Origin: Schizochytrium sp. CCTCC M209059 | Lineage: Eukaryota > Sar > Bigyra > Thraustochytrida > Thraustochytriidae | DNA length: 64,000 bases | Direction: 5' to 3' | NCBI GenBank assembly: GCA_000818945.1 | Contig: KN805375.1 | Location: 756,439-820,438 of the forward strand | Shown: positions 55,901-64,000 of the stretch, piece by piece | Numbering within the stretch: the first letter of the stretch is position 1 | Layout: each line of letters begins with the position of its first letter | Translations under genes and position numbers: made by a program | The notes under the pieces: model-generated | The model's database searches: none | The model's input: the letters and a program-made list of their open reading frames with translations, nothing else | Told to the model about the DNA's origin: nothing

Positions 55901-56293
55901 ACCGACGACCCAGCCGAGACGGAGGAACATGATGACGCCCCAGATGTTGAGGAGACATGGGATGAAGACGCCCTGAACCCAGGTCAGTTTTGCAGGGGAC
56001 TTTGCATTGGCGGCATTTTCGCTTGATGCGAGACCAGCCTCTTTTGCTGCTGCAGCGAGCTCTGCGGGGCCAATGGAGGAGCCCACGGCGGTGTTGGTTT
56101 CGCCGGGCGGGGGCACGACCTTGCTGGTGGCGAGGCCGTCGACGGAGCCGGCCGAGCCGCGGTCGTCGCTGTTGCCGTCGTTACTCCTCTCGCTGCCACC
56201 AAAGGCCACCGAGTCAATGAGCTGCTGGAGCGACGTCCTCGTGCCCTCTGATCGGTACACGATGGTCGAGGGGGAGACCTCGTCGCCGTGCAT
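52955..56293 (-). CDS. Cation-chloride cotransporter (SLC12 family)
   Basis: A 1112-residue SLC12-type transporter that moves Na+/K+ with Cl- across a membrane for volume and osmotic control. The start at 56293 (MHGDEVSPST) is the first true ATG; the frame upstream lacks an ATG. The ~100-residue cytosolic N-terminus contains SLQQLIDS. Twelve membrane spans then run from about residue 100 to 600. The first spans have the hallmark WGVIMFLRLGWVVGQAGI, and further conserved pieces are GGVYFLISRALGP(I/E)FGG, GVMAGANLSGDLKDPSSAIP and YLGVFAATLSSALASLVGAPRILQS. The cytosolic C-terminal domain (600-1112) has the usual acidic insertion and ends VFVTLPIPETG...MSWLEMLSSGLPPTIMMRGNNENVLTF, matching the family C-terminus (RGG..VLTFYS). 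NKCC versus KCC subtype is not resolved. Confidence 0.95.
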   Translation of the reverse strand: MHGDEVSPSTIVYRSEGTRTSLQQLIDSVAFGGSERSNDGNSDDRGSAGSVDGLATSKVVPPPGETNTAVGSSIGPAELAAAAKEAGLASSENAANAKSPAKLTWVQGVFIPCLLNIWGVIMFLRLGWVVGQAGIILACLIVFASKVVTTITALSLCAICTNGEVKGGGVYFLISRALGPIFGGPIGVLFFLAQAVATSLYVIGFAESVSALILDASGDYFTGSELNDIRIIGLGTTVILLLVSLVGVSWYAKCQIGLLVTLLLSMASVVIGAFFPAIPDDASNMEAGFVGFASRNSGPTFVPDPATPGKPQDFFTVFAVFFPAATGVMAGANLSGDLKDPSSAIPKGTLAAISVTFLSYIFLVIVVGTANLACSDAPGENYCENMDTASSTGFIPAGGLLFNKLIMENMSIWSPLLYLGVFAATLSSALASLVGAPRILQSVASDKLFPWPWFNYFGKGRGPSNEPVRAYLLTFVITCGCVLIGSLDVIAPLISNFFMVSYAFTNYACFASSMAHYPGWRPSFKYYNKWLSLFGFLLCIVVMFMMDYLTSIITVVVAALLHGYLVWLDPEVNWGAAGEARKYFSTLKKMEELQRVGRDHVKTFRPQFLVMSGDADKRPGLIKFTSLLKKGGGIMICGDVIVDSTLATVHRDAATRVPGAPITGEQQPTPQDQHLANIAEGDETSDEEEEYDEDDISLSLEESGNASAARARPASNSKGSTGSDAEKEPLLGDDDDKLGQHLELASRLAMRLSTVQQRRQAGEDFLTRRGTWGAPRCENAFFEAVVGDSLIDGFQNLVQCAGIGRMRPNTVVLGFKKNWRNDTPASIREYEQMIRITLASNMGLMILRDDEDVFNVDTVSAPQEFLGLPISSCCIRSSQSQPDLEMGDSSATPDAGNASTAAVAATNSTALEDCEAGNISPTALGRPVRCPRTSLQGDTIDVWWVSDDGGLTMLIPHLLKENRVLRSSQRLRVLTVTNYNVNETSKLQKTEFRMVHLLQKFRIDAHVEAVETNLASRASDETVEEFEQLSHIKMDDLSPQERAKTHQTLRLVETMRSYSSGPQTSMVFVTLPIPETGISVGLYMSWLEMLSSGLPPTIMMRGNNENVLTFIC

Positions 56294-56428
56294 CTTTCTT
56301 GCTGGACGAGCAGGAGCGGGTACACCTCCTTTTGTTTTTGTTGCGGTGGTCGCTTGCGCGGTTGTCCGAGCCGGACGGCCGGACGAGACTGGACGCGCGG
56401 CGGGGGAAGCGCGTGTGCACGCGCTCAC

Positions 56429-56449
56429 GCCTCGCCTCGCCTCGCCTCA
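56429..56449. repeat. (CGCCT)n array
   Basis: Four CGCCT units upstream of the SLC12 start codon. Confidence 0.75.
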
Positions 56450-58356
56450 CAACGCCAAAGGGCTGCGCTGAGCTTTCTTTCCCTTCGCTCGGGGGCGACG
56501 GCGGCCGCGAAAAAGCGAAGCGGGTTTGCACTGTGTTAGTGTCCGCCTGGCTCCTTGTTATTGTTGTTGTTTGTTGTTGTTCTTCACTTGATTGCAAGTC
56601 TTAGCCCTGTCTGTTTCCGCCGTCTCGCTCTCTCGCGCTGGCTTCGTTCGCTCTGCTCCGAGTCAGATGGGTTGGCTCAATGGCGGCTGCGTGCGCGCGT
56701 GAATGCGTGCGTATATTATGAGTGAAAGGGAGTTGAGGTGCGCAGCGGGTCGCCCGAGGAGGAGTGCCGTAGTTGGTTGTATCCCGTGCGTCTCGAGTCG
56801 TACTCGCGAGGAGGCCGGATAGACGGCCGACCTGGTTTCGGCCCCTCTCTCTCTCTCTCTCTCTGCTCTGCGCTCTCTCGAAGGCGAGCGAGTGCTGTTG
56901 TTGCGGCCGGTGGGCCAGGTTCTGCCCGGTGCTGCAAAGGCGAGCTTGCTTGTCTTCGTGACGCCTCGGAGCAACGTGCGTGCGTGCGTGCGTGTGTGCA
57001 CGCTCGCTCGAAATCAATCGCTGTCGTTTGCCAGCTAGCTAGCTTGCTTGCTAGCTTGCTTGCTTTCACTTGACTGCAATGCCAGTTCGTTCGCGGTGCC
57101 TGGCTGCTCGGGCCGGGCCTGGATCAAGGCACAGCTAAAAGTCACGAGCAAGTGCGCGTCGTGTGTGCTTTTTTTCTTTTCTCCTTTTTATCTCCCTTTT
57201 AGGAGCTGTTCTTCGCTGTGCGCTCGGGCGTCCGTCTTCGGGACCCTTTCTCGCGTGTCGGCGCAGGCGCGAGCGCAGATGCCGCGTGGAGCTGGTAACG
57301 AGGCCGGCGGCGACGCAACGAGACGAGGCGAGGCGAGGCGGAGAAGGATGGAACGAGGCGCGAAGCGAGGCGGCCGCGGCTGCAATGCGGCGGGAGCAGG
57401 ATACGCTGCCGTTCGGAGGCGAGGGTTCGGAAGGAATCCGCGAATCCCCCCTGCGAGCGTGAGCGTGAGCTGGTGGATGGAGCTTGCTATCGCTATCGCT
57501 AGCAGGCTAGGTGTAGCTGGAGCTGGAGCTGGAGCTGGCGCCGACTGGCCAGCGAGATGGCTTTTGTTGGCTTTAGATGTTTGCTGGGGTTGTTGCTGTT
57601 TTGCTCGTGTTTTGGCGATCCTGCGCCACACGGCAGGGACGGCTGAGAGCGAGGGAATGAGATGAATGCAGGTCGCCGAGAGCGCGAGAGAATGAATCCG
57701 AGCGAGCGCCCGTGCCACACCACCGCGTCCTGCCGCCGTCCGTCTGGCTGGTTAGCTGGCCGAGGGTGAGAGGTCGGCGGAGTTTTGAATTTGAATTCGA
57801 AGTTTGCTTGCCAAGCGACGTCTCGCGCGCGGTCAATCGACGGCTGGAGCGAGGGCCCCGGGGAGGGCTGCGCGGCGTTCACGACGATGCCGTACGTGCG
57901 TGCGTCGAGCTCCTCGCGTATATAGTCCTAGTATGTATGTATGTATGTATGTTTGTTTGTTGATTGGTTCGCCCGCCCGGTTCCTGCTCCCGAGTCGCGC
58001 GCGCGAGTCGGCGTGCCGAGCGCGACTTGCGCCGCCTCCCCGCGCGGGCTCGCCCGCCCGCCGTTGCCGCCGTTGGCACCGGCCGCCTGCGCCCTCCTGC
58101 GCTTTCCCGCGCTGTCCTGCGCCCGCCCGCCTCGCTGCTGCGCGGCCGCGAGAGAGCAGCGCCGGGAAACCGAATTTGGCCAGCCGCGTCCTCGCGCAGT
58201 GACGCCTCGGCCTTGGTCCCCTCGACTCGCTCTTGAAAGCTGCTTTGCTTTCTGCTTCTTCTACTACGACGGAGCAGCAGAAGTATACTGCTATCTAGGC
58301 TAGCACGGCAACTCGGAGCAGAAGAGCTAGCTGCCTCCGCACGCTCCAGGGCGGCG

Positions 58357-58380
58357 GCTAGCTAGCTAGCTAGCTAGCTG
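58357..58380. repeat. (GCTA)n array
   Basis: Six self-complementary GCTA units. Confidence 0.85.
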
Positions 58381-58683
58381 GCAGGTCGGTCTCGGTCGGC
58401 GAGGCGCCGCGAGCGGCAATTGTGCCGGAGCCGGCGCAGGGCGTCCAAGGTGGTCCGGACCGAGCGGGAGGCCGAGGAGAAAGAAAGCGCGCCCAACGCA
58501 TCGACCGTGCGCCGACTCCCCCGGCAACCCCCCTGCGCGCCGCCGCGGCCGTGCACCCTCTTGCAGGGGCGGCCGAGCACGAGGAGGGGGGCAGGGCGCG
58601 AGACTTGAGCCGAGAAGACCGTTGACCCGCTGCCCAGAAAGGAGAGGAGAAAAGAGAGGAGAGGAGAGGTGTTTCTTGTTCTC

Positions 58684-58684
58684 G

Positions 58685-58715
<31 letters not shown>

Positions 58716-58725
58716 CGTTGTTGTT
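58684..58725. repeat. (GTT)n trinucleotide array
   Basis: About 14 GTT units with one GTC interruption, in a gene-free region. Confidence 0.9.
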
Positions 58726-59635
58726 ATCATAGCACTCGGACACGGACTCGCTGTCTGCCAGAGGTCACAGTGCAGGCGACAAGCCCTCCGCCGTGCTTTC
58801 ATCTTGCATGCTTGCATGCTTGGTTGCTTGCTCACTTGCTTGCATACTGGCTTGCTGGCTCACTTTCTCATGCCGCAGCTCACCATGGCTAGTCATGGCC
58901 TGGCGAGAATGGATAAATTTGAGGGCAAGAAACGGACTTGGGGTTGACTCGTCTAGCGTCGCAGCTGGCTGGCTGGCTGGCTGGCTGGCTGGCGAAGTGG
59001 CTGGCTGGCGAGGTGGCTGTCTGGCGGATTCACAGTGGTTATAAAAAATGAAAGTCAGGGAGTGATCGGCCGCGAGTGACAAGATGCGCGTCAGTGAGCC
59101 TTGGGACCTGCATAGCTAGAGCACTTGTCGCCTGAATAGGGAAGGAGAGATCTAACTGAAGAAGTAACGGACAGATGCATGAATCAAAAGCAGGACGCTG
59201 TGCGTCTCGAAACACAGCAAACGAGCCCTGCGGTATCCGTATAAAGCCTGTACGTGATTTTACTGCTAGTTCTCTGGTCGCCAAGATGAGGGGTGCGGTG
59301 CACGGTTCCAACGAACAAGTTGAGGACTGCTTCGCGATACTATCCACATTTGAACCTCGAAACGCATTCATATCGCTGACTAGTACATGTCCATCTCGCG
59401 GAATGGCGACCAACCTTGCATGCCCTGCCTACTCCAACGGCCAGAACCTGATCTGAACTCGTCTGTCTACACTTCGCTCCTTCTTGTTCACATTGACCAT
59501 CACAATGAGAGCTGAACCTTGCCGCCTGGGACCTTGCCTTTCCTTTACATTGTATTCTAATGCACTTTGAAGAAAAGCGCAGCTACGCTTACTGTTCATG
59601 TTTACTTATCAAATAGGATGGCAAGAGGTGGTCGG

Positions 59636-61294
59636 TCATTTCCCCTCTTTGTCGCTCGTGAGACTCTGCATGTCCGCGTCAGCACTTTCGAAATCTGAAA
59701 TTGTGAAATCTGAAATTGTTGTCTGTGACGACGACAATGACAACGTCGAGACGGTATCCTTGTCAAGCCCAGTAAATCCGCTCTCTGAAGCCACGTATCG
59801 CGCTCTGCCCGGACGAGGGTTTTTGCAGCGCCATATGATGTACACGAGCAACGTGGAAACAACAAGCGAGACAAGGCCTAGGGCAACCGCCAACTTGAAG
59901 TCTACCTTGGGACATTGGGCTGCATGAGGCAAAGTCACATCCTTCCCCATTGCAGTAGTAGTATAAATGACGAGAGCGCCCACTTTCCTTGTCCAGAGAC
60001 CTTGATCAGGAAGCCACGCACCTACGATCCATTCAGAGTCTCGTCCGATTTCTACAGAGGTGACATCTTGCACGTCAAGTCCCGTCAACGAGGCAACAGG
60101 AGTCCAATCGGCCATCAATGTCGAATCTGTGCGCTCAAAGGTCCACAAACGCCAGGGGGCACTCGCAGAGCCCACCAGCAGACGCTCCGCGTACAAAGAG
60201 AGATGGCCTGCAAACTGTTGACCTCCGCCAAGGACTTGAGGATGAAGTGAGCCCACAAGGCCCTGACCGCGGAGAGTTGCCGCGCTATCCAAAACTTCAA
60301 AGTCATGAAGCACGTCATCAACAGGGTCAAAGATAGCTAGGACGCCGTCACCATCTAGAGCGAGGGGAACGCCAACCATGACTGCATTGGCGCTGCCATC
60401 GATTACAAGCTCCCCTTGCACAGAGTCTCCCTTAGCTTCCTCCAACACGTACATTACCGACTCGGATGAGCCGGAAATTGCCCAATCTTCCTGTGTCTCA
60501 TTGTAATGAAAAAAGTACCAGCCCGTAGAAGCAGCGTCGCACGATGTCGCAGCTGCCACCCAGGAGCTCTGCGCCTGAAGCAGACATCCCATGGAGGTCG
60601 CCGCAGCGGGACTGGCAAGCACGTCGTACAAGTCTAAAATTCCTTGGGTCTCGCCGTTCAGGTTCGTCGTGAAAAGAACCTCGTAGAAAAATACCTCCAG
60701 CGAATTGGGGAATCCCACAAAGGCCCAGACTCGCTCGTCCGGAGTCTCCGTCGTGACCAAAGCCGAGCCGGATGCATTGGCAGGCACCTGCAGATCGTCC
60801 ATCGACCAATGCGTGCCTGAATCGATGGGTGCACGAAGGAGACTCAAGGCGCTGCCATCGCCGTGCTCTTTTGGATTGTGAAAAACAAGAACAATGTCGG
60901 CTCGTGAAGGCAAGCATGCCAAGGCTGTTGCAGCTTGCAAATCGAAAGTTTCGGAGAAAGCGTCCGAAGTATGTATGTATTGGCCCATCACGTCGTTAAA
61001 GTCAAAAGTAGATACGATTGAGCTCGAGGACTGCAAGACGGCAAAGATGCGCTCCTGGCACTGGGCAATCGTCACGGAGAGGTCGACACCCTCAAGTCGC
61101 TGTACCTCCACCAGCTCTCGCGACATGCTTGCTTCTTGGGTCTTGAGCGCATCCGCGCGAGCTCCTTTTCCTGCGTGCGCAAGAGCGCTCGTACTTAGCG
61201 CAAACGCCAGCGCCATCGCAAGTGATCGTAAAGGAGTCGCGAGCGCACACCAGCGAGACCTGCGCCAAGTCCCCAGCCCAGAGCGCACTCGCAT
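59636..61294 (-). CDS. Orphan type I membrane protein with signal peptide
   Basis: A 552-residue product if started at the ATG at 61294. In-frame ATGs also lie at 61405 and 61216; the last would give a compact signal peptide MALAFALSTSALAHA. Features from the N-terminus: a hydrophobic signal segment, a long extracellular/luminal region of beta-rich, Asp/Ser/Ala/Val composition with few Cys and probable N-glycan sites (NAS, NET), one membrane span near residues 470-495 (VALGLVSLVVSTLLVYIIW), and a ~60-residue cytosolic tail rich in Ser, Thr and Asp. Repeated short strands containing WTF/WAF/WIV suggest a beta-propeller-like fold, but no family was recognised. A surface receptor, adhesin or sorting receptor are all possible. 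Confidence 0.75.
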   Translation of the reverse strand: MRVRSGLGTWRRSRWCALATPLRSLAMALAFALSTSALAHAGKGARADALKTQEASMSRELVEVQRLEGVDLSVTIAQCQERIFAVLQSSSSIVSTFDFNDVMGQYIHTSDAFSETFDLQAATALACLPSRADIVLVFHNPKEHGDGSALSLLRAPIDSGTHWSMDDLQVPANASGSALVTTETPDERVWAFVGFPNSLEVFFYEVLFTTNLNGETQGILDLYDVLASPAAATSMGCLLQAQSSWVAAATSCDAASTGWYFFHYNETQEDWAISGSSESVMYVLEEAKGDSVQGELVIDGSANAVMVGVPLALDGDGVLAIFDPVDDVLHDFEVLDSAATLRGQGLVGSLHPQVLGGGQQFAGHLSLYAERLLVGSASAPWRLWTFERTDSTLMADWTPVASLTGLDVQDVTSVEIGRDSEWIVGAWLPDQGLWTRKVGALVIYTTTAMGKDVTLPHAAQCPKVDFKLAVALGLVSLVVSTLLVYIIWRCKNPRPGRARYVASESGFTGLDKDTVSTLSLSSSQTTISDFTISDFESADADMQSLTSDKEGK

Positions 61295-62263
61295 GCCACT
61301 CTTTCTCCTGGCGCCAGACGCCAGACGCCTGACGGAAAGGAGAAGTCGGGCGCGGCGTCGCTGGGGTGGCTTCGCTATCGGTCGCTCCTGCGCCGCGGCA
61401 ACCATCCGCCCACGAGGGCGCGCGGCCTTTCGCTTCTGCCTCCATGCAAGCTCTCTTCGCAGATGTCTCTCTCCCCAGTTGTGACCAAGTTCCTCGAACT
61501 CTTGTTCGAATTTCAAGTTGTGTGTCTCAAATGCGCGGGAGCCCGAGATGAAGCCCTCGTCTCGAGCCAGCCGTACACTACGTGTCCGAGGGGGCGATCA
61601 CGGGATGCGATTGTACACATGGGCGCACCGAGGTGCGACAAAAGAGGTTTTCTGGTGGGCCGGCCCAACAATGTTACATCCATATTATGGACCAAAAGGA
61701 AGATGGCTCATCTTTTGCGGAGTCAAGCATCTTGAGCGAAGATGAACGTGTGAAAAGGTCTACACAATTCCTCTGTTCGGGCGTCCGAAAGCTCACAATC
61801 TACATTTCAACCAAATTTATCATGCGTATTTCCTAAAAACAAGATGAGCAGCATGCACACGTTTGCTTCGCGCTCCATTCATTCCTACGGGCGGGCTCTG
61901 TCGTAAATCTTACATTGTTCACACTTGAGACCCCTACTGCATACATGGGGTAAGTCGACTCGAGTCGAAAGACGTGAGCTGCGATGTTCTCTTTCGTAAC
62001 AAGTAGTATCGTATGAATTCGCTCTGGATCTTCACATTTCTCCCCAGAAAAGAAAGAAAAGAAAAGAAAAGACAGACTCACACAAAGAGAGAGAGCCTCT
62101 GTATACTCTTAGTTTGGATGCTGCATTTGTCTTGCAAACACTGCTTTGCCTTGCTCTTGGCCAGCCCTGGCGCTGAGAACATCGTCTCGCGCTTTGCAAC
62201 CGCAATGGCGATATTTCTGTGGCACGCCAAACAAGCTAGTAACGCTTTGCGCCCTTATACTTC
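61295..62263. other. Intergenic
   Basis: 969 bp between two minus-strand genes, with the promoter of the membrane protein gene and the 3' region of the IQ protein gene. Frame 61295-61516 is open upstream of the chosen start and contains two possible ATGs at most. Other ~90-residue frames have no recognisable content. Confidence 0.55.
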
Positions 62264-62560
62264 CTACAATGCTTGCAAGTTCCTCTCAACAGCTGTGATC
62301 TCGGCCTGGACGATGCTCTTCTCCTCACGAAGGGCGCGAAGCCGTCTTGCAGGTATTGATTCCCAAGTTGGTTTGCAAAGACCCAGTTTTGTCCAGGAGA
62401 GCGCCGGAGGCGTCGCGGCCGGCGGTCCTTCGAGCTCTCGTACAATGTCCTCGTAGGCGTGACGTGCGCCCTCCACGAGCGTCTCGCGCGTCTTTCGGCC
62501 TCTCCAGTACGCCTGCACTCGGGCAACGGCCGCGGCCGCCGCTGTGTTGTTGTTGTCCAT
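62264..62560 (-). CDS. IQ-motif protein, IQCC-like (98 aa)
   Basis: A 98-residue protein. It begins MDNNNTAAAA, then an IQ motif AVARVQAYWRGRKTRETL (calmodulin/centrin-binding), then HAYEDIVRELEG and a W-containing segment (LSWTKLGL). This order, IQ followed by a Y/I-V-REIEG-like helix and LQW, matches the N-terminus of IQCC proteins in animals, which are much longer. The ATG at 62560 fits that alignment. The frame stays open further upstream, but an in-frame TAG near 62705 and the lack of another ATG argue against extension. Likely a small calmodulin- or centrin-binding protein of cilia or basal bodies (inference). Confidence 0.65.
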   Translation of the reverse strand: MDNNNTAAAAAVARVQAYWRGRKTRETLVEGARHAYEDIVRELEGPPAATPPALSWTKLGLCKPTWESIPARRLRALREEKSIVQAEITAVERNLQAL

Positions 62561-62934
62561 GATTGTGCCGCCCTTGCTCTGTCGCTTGCCTGTCGCTTGC
62601 TCGTCCCGAAGGCGTTGTGCGTGAACCCAACCGTTCGTCCTTGGCTTGATGAGATCTTCTACCTTTGTCCTGAAGCCCACGGGCGCCACGAGCTGCAGCT
62701 CGAGCTGCTAGCGCGGGCTCGTTTCTGAAGGAGGAAAGAGAAAGGTTACCTCGCGGCGGCAACCGAGCGGCAACCTTTTTTGGACCAAACCGGTATCCTC
62801 TTTGGGCAAAAGCCGATGGAGCTCTTCGTCCCAGGCAGGCAAGTCGCGCGCGCGCCGAGGACGACCGACCGGACGGAGAGGGCGAGACGCTTACATGACG
62901 TTACTGACCGAGGACTCGCTTCTCTTTCTTCTTG
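62561..62934. other. Divergent intergenic region
   Basis: 374 bp between the IQ protein (minus) and the GHMP kinase (plus), so it should hold both promoters. On the minus strand a pyrimidine stretch (CCTTTCTCTTTCCTCCTTCAG) resembles a 3' splice site of a 5'-UTR intron; no donor was fixed. Confidence 0.55.
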
Positions 62935-64000
62935 ATGCAAGTTCGGGCGCGCAGAGTATGCCTGCTCGGAGAGCACAGCGACTGGGCGGGGAAATTCCGC
63001 ACGTTCAACCAAGACATCACCGAAGGCTATACGCTAGTCACGGGGACAAACCAGGGCTTGTGAGTGGCATTCAATTCTACCGCTGGTAAACATTAACAAT
63101 GGCACTGACGCTCTATCTCCCCGCTTTCTTTTGGCAGATATGCCCGGGTCAAGAGACATCCGTCCAAGGTGGTCGTCACGAGCACAGATAACAATGGGAG
63201 CAAAACGAGCGCAGAGTTTAGCATGGACAAGGAAACCCTCTTGAAAGTCGCGCGAGAAGGCGGGTACTTTAGTTATGTTGCAGGTGTTGCCTACAAAATA
63301 TTAGAGGACCACGTTGTCGGCGGCGTGCAGATTGACAACTACATGACGACCTTGCCGCTAAAAAAAGGCCTCTCCTCCTCGGCTGCGATTTGCGTGCTCA
63401 CCACCCGAGCCTTCAATAAGCTCTATGACCTTCGTCTAACGACCCGAGGGGAGATGGAATACGCGTATCAGGGTGAACTCATTACACCATCACAGTGCGG
63501 CCGTCTGGACCAAGCGTGCGCCTTTGGGAGCACGCCAGTGCTCATGACCTATGATGGCGAGTTCACTGGAGTTCAAAAGATCACCGTCGGCCTCGAGTTA
63601 CACTTTGTAATTGTCGACCTCTGTGCTGCCAAAAGTACGGTGGCCATCTTGGACGGCCTTCGCAGCGCATACCCCAAAGCTGTCACTGAGGAGCACCAAA
63701 ATCTGCAAGACTTCTTGGGCCCCCAGAACAAGGCAATCGTGCGCGAAGCACTTGACTTGATGTCGGCGGACCCCGAAAGCCACGGGGGGGGCAGTGCCGT
63801 CGTAGAAAAGCTGGGCGCGCTCTTGAAGAGGGCTCAAGCTGGCTTTGACGCTCATGGCGCGCCACTGTGCCCGAGCGAACTCACAGCGCCAGTTCTTCAT
63901 CGCTGTCTCGAGCATCCAAGCCTCGCGCCTTACATTACCGGAGGCAAGTGGGTCGGCGCCGGTGGCGACGGAACGGCCCAACTACTCTGCCGCAGCGCTG
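62935..64000 (+). CDS. GHMP-family small-molecule kinase, 3' end beyond window
   Basis: A two-exon gene: exon 1 at 62935-63059, exon 2 from 63138 to past the window edge, at least 329 residues in all. It opens with MQVRARRVCLLGEHSDWAG, typical of GHMP motif 1, then TLVTGTNQGL|YARVKRHPSKV (the bar marks the splice). Motif 2 reads LPLKKGLSSSAAI (Gly/Ser-rich ATP loop), followed by QCGRLDQACAFG, and motif 3 GGKWVGAGGDGTAQLL comes near the end. GHMP kinases phosphorylate sugars or mevalonate-type compounds. This variant resembles bacterial and protist sugar-kinase-like members, but the substrate cannot be assigned. In-frame stops precede the ATG at 62935. Confidence 0.85.
63060..63137 (+). other. 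Spliceosomal intron (78 bp, GT-AG, phase 2) in GHMP kinase gene
   Basis: Donor GTGAGT at 63060 and acceptor TTTTGGCAG ending at 63137, with a pyrimidine-rich run before the acceptor. Removing it joins GGC TT|A TAT, restoring a conserved NQGLYA segment. The unspliced frame hits stops (TGA, TAA) inside the intron. Confidence 0.85.

Larger units (their letters stand above)
56294..59635. other. 3.3-kb gene-poor region between SLC12 start and membrane protein 3' end
   Basis: A GC-rich gap upstream of SLC12 with simple repeats: CGCCT near 56430, CT near 56850, GAGGC near 57324, ATGT near 57930, GCTA near 58357, GTT near 58684 and GGCT near 58970. A pyrimidine tract ending TTTTAG at 57202 resembles a splice acceptor. 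The interval 59040-59600 is less GC-rich and has two opposite ~95-110-residue frames, neither recognised. No firm gene. Confidence 0.5.

Noticed and set aside
59039..59456. Overlapping opposite frames of ~95-110 residues
   Set aside because: No start context, family match or composition favours either strand; left inside the intergenic description.
62726..62750. 25-nt GT-AG interval on the minus strand upstream of the IQ protein
   Set aside because: Too short for a spliceosomal intron; only the acceptor-like part may be real.

Overview
The window reads as nuclear DNA of a GC-rich, gene-dense, intron-poor heterotrophic protist, most likely a stramenopile of the thraustochytrid/labyrinthulid type. 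That placement is inference. It rests on AP2/ERF-domain transcription factors outside plants, a cycloeucalenol cycloisomerase (cycloartenol-route sterols), centriole/cilium-type proteins (Sfi1-like repeats, an IQCC-like IQ protein), a two-MIT calpain-7, long glutamine runs, and mostly single-exon genes. One spliceosomal intron (GT-AG, 78 bp) can be placed with confidence.

Left part (1-17.3 kb): a NAA25-like NatB subunit, a repeat-motif protein, an XRN1 exoribonuclease, a TCP11-like membrane protein, a TPR plus 2OG-Fe(II) oxygenase, and the first of three AP2 proteins. Gene spacing is tight (about 150-850 bp), and some genes converge.

Middle (17.3-33.7 kb): two very large gene-free stretches (about 6.3 and 6.8 kb) alternate with two more AP2 genes. 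They hold CpG-rich low-complexity DNA and many microsatellites, including a nearly pure (CA)n of about 560 bp and a (TCTGC)n of about 537 bp. No transposon, tRNA or rRNA gene was recognised there. Several short motifs recur, so regulatory DNA around the AP2 genes is a reasonable hypothesis.

Right part (33.7-64 kb): compact again. It holds a small one-TM protein, calpain-7, an Sfi1-like centrin-scaffold protein, a small multi-pass membrane protein, a DCC-family (DUF393) thiol-disulfide protein, cycloeucalenol cycloisomerase, a large kinase, an SLC12 cation-chloride cotransporter, an orphan type I membrane protein, an IQCC-like protein and a GHMP-family kinase that runs off the right edge. The large kinase combines a formin-type GBD/FH3 region, a SAM domain and a tyrosine-kinase-like domain. 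The intergenic promoter it shares with the sterol gene carries a dense array of two short motifs (CACTTGC x7, TTAAGGYGG x4).

Most-worth-checking items: the GBD/FH3-SAM-kinase fusion, the motif array in its promoter, the AP2 trio inside unusually large non-coding territory, the ~40-residue repeat protein at 3.3-4.4 kb, and a likely pair of compensating frameshifts in the NAA25 gene. All functional statements come from reading the sequence and recalled family knowledge. No database search was run.
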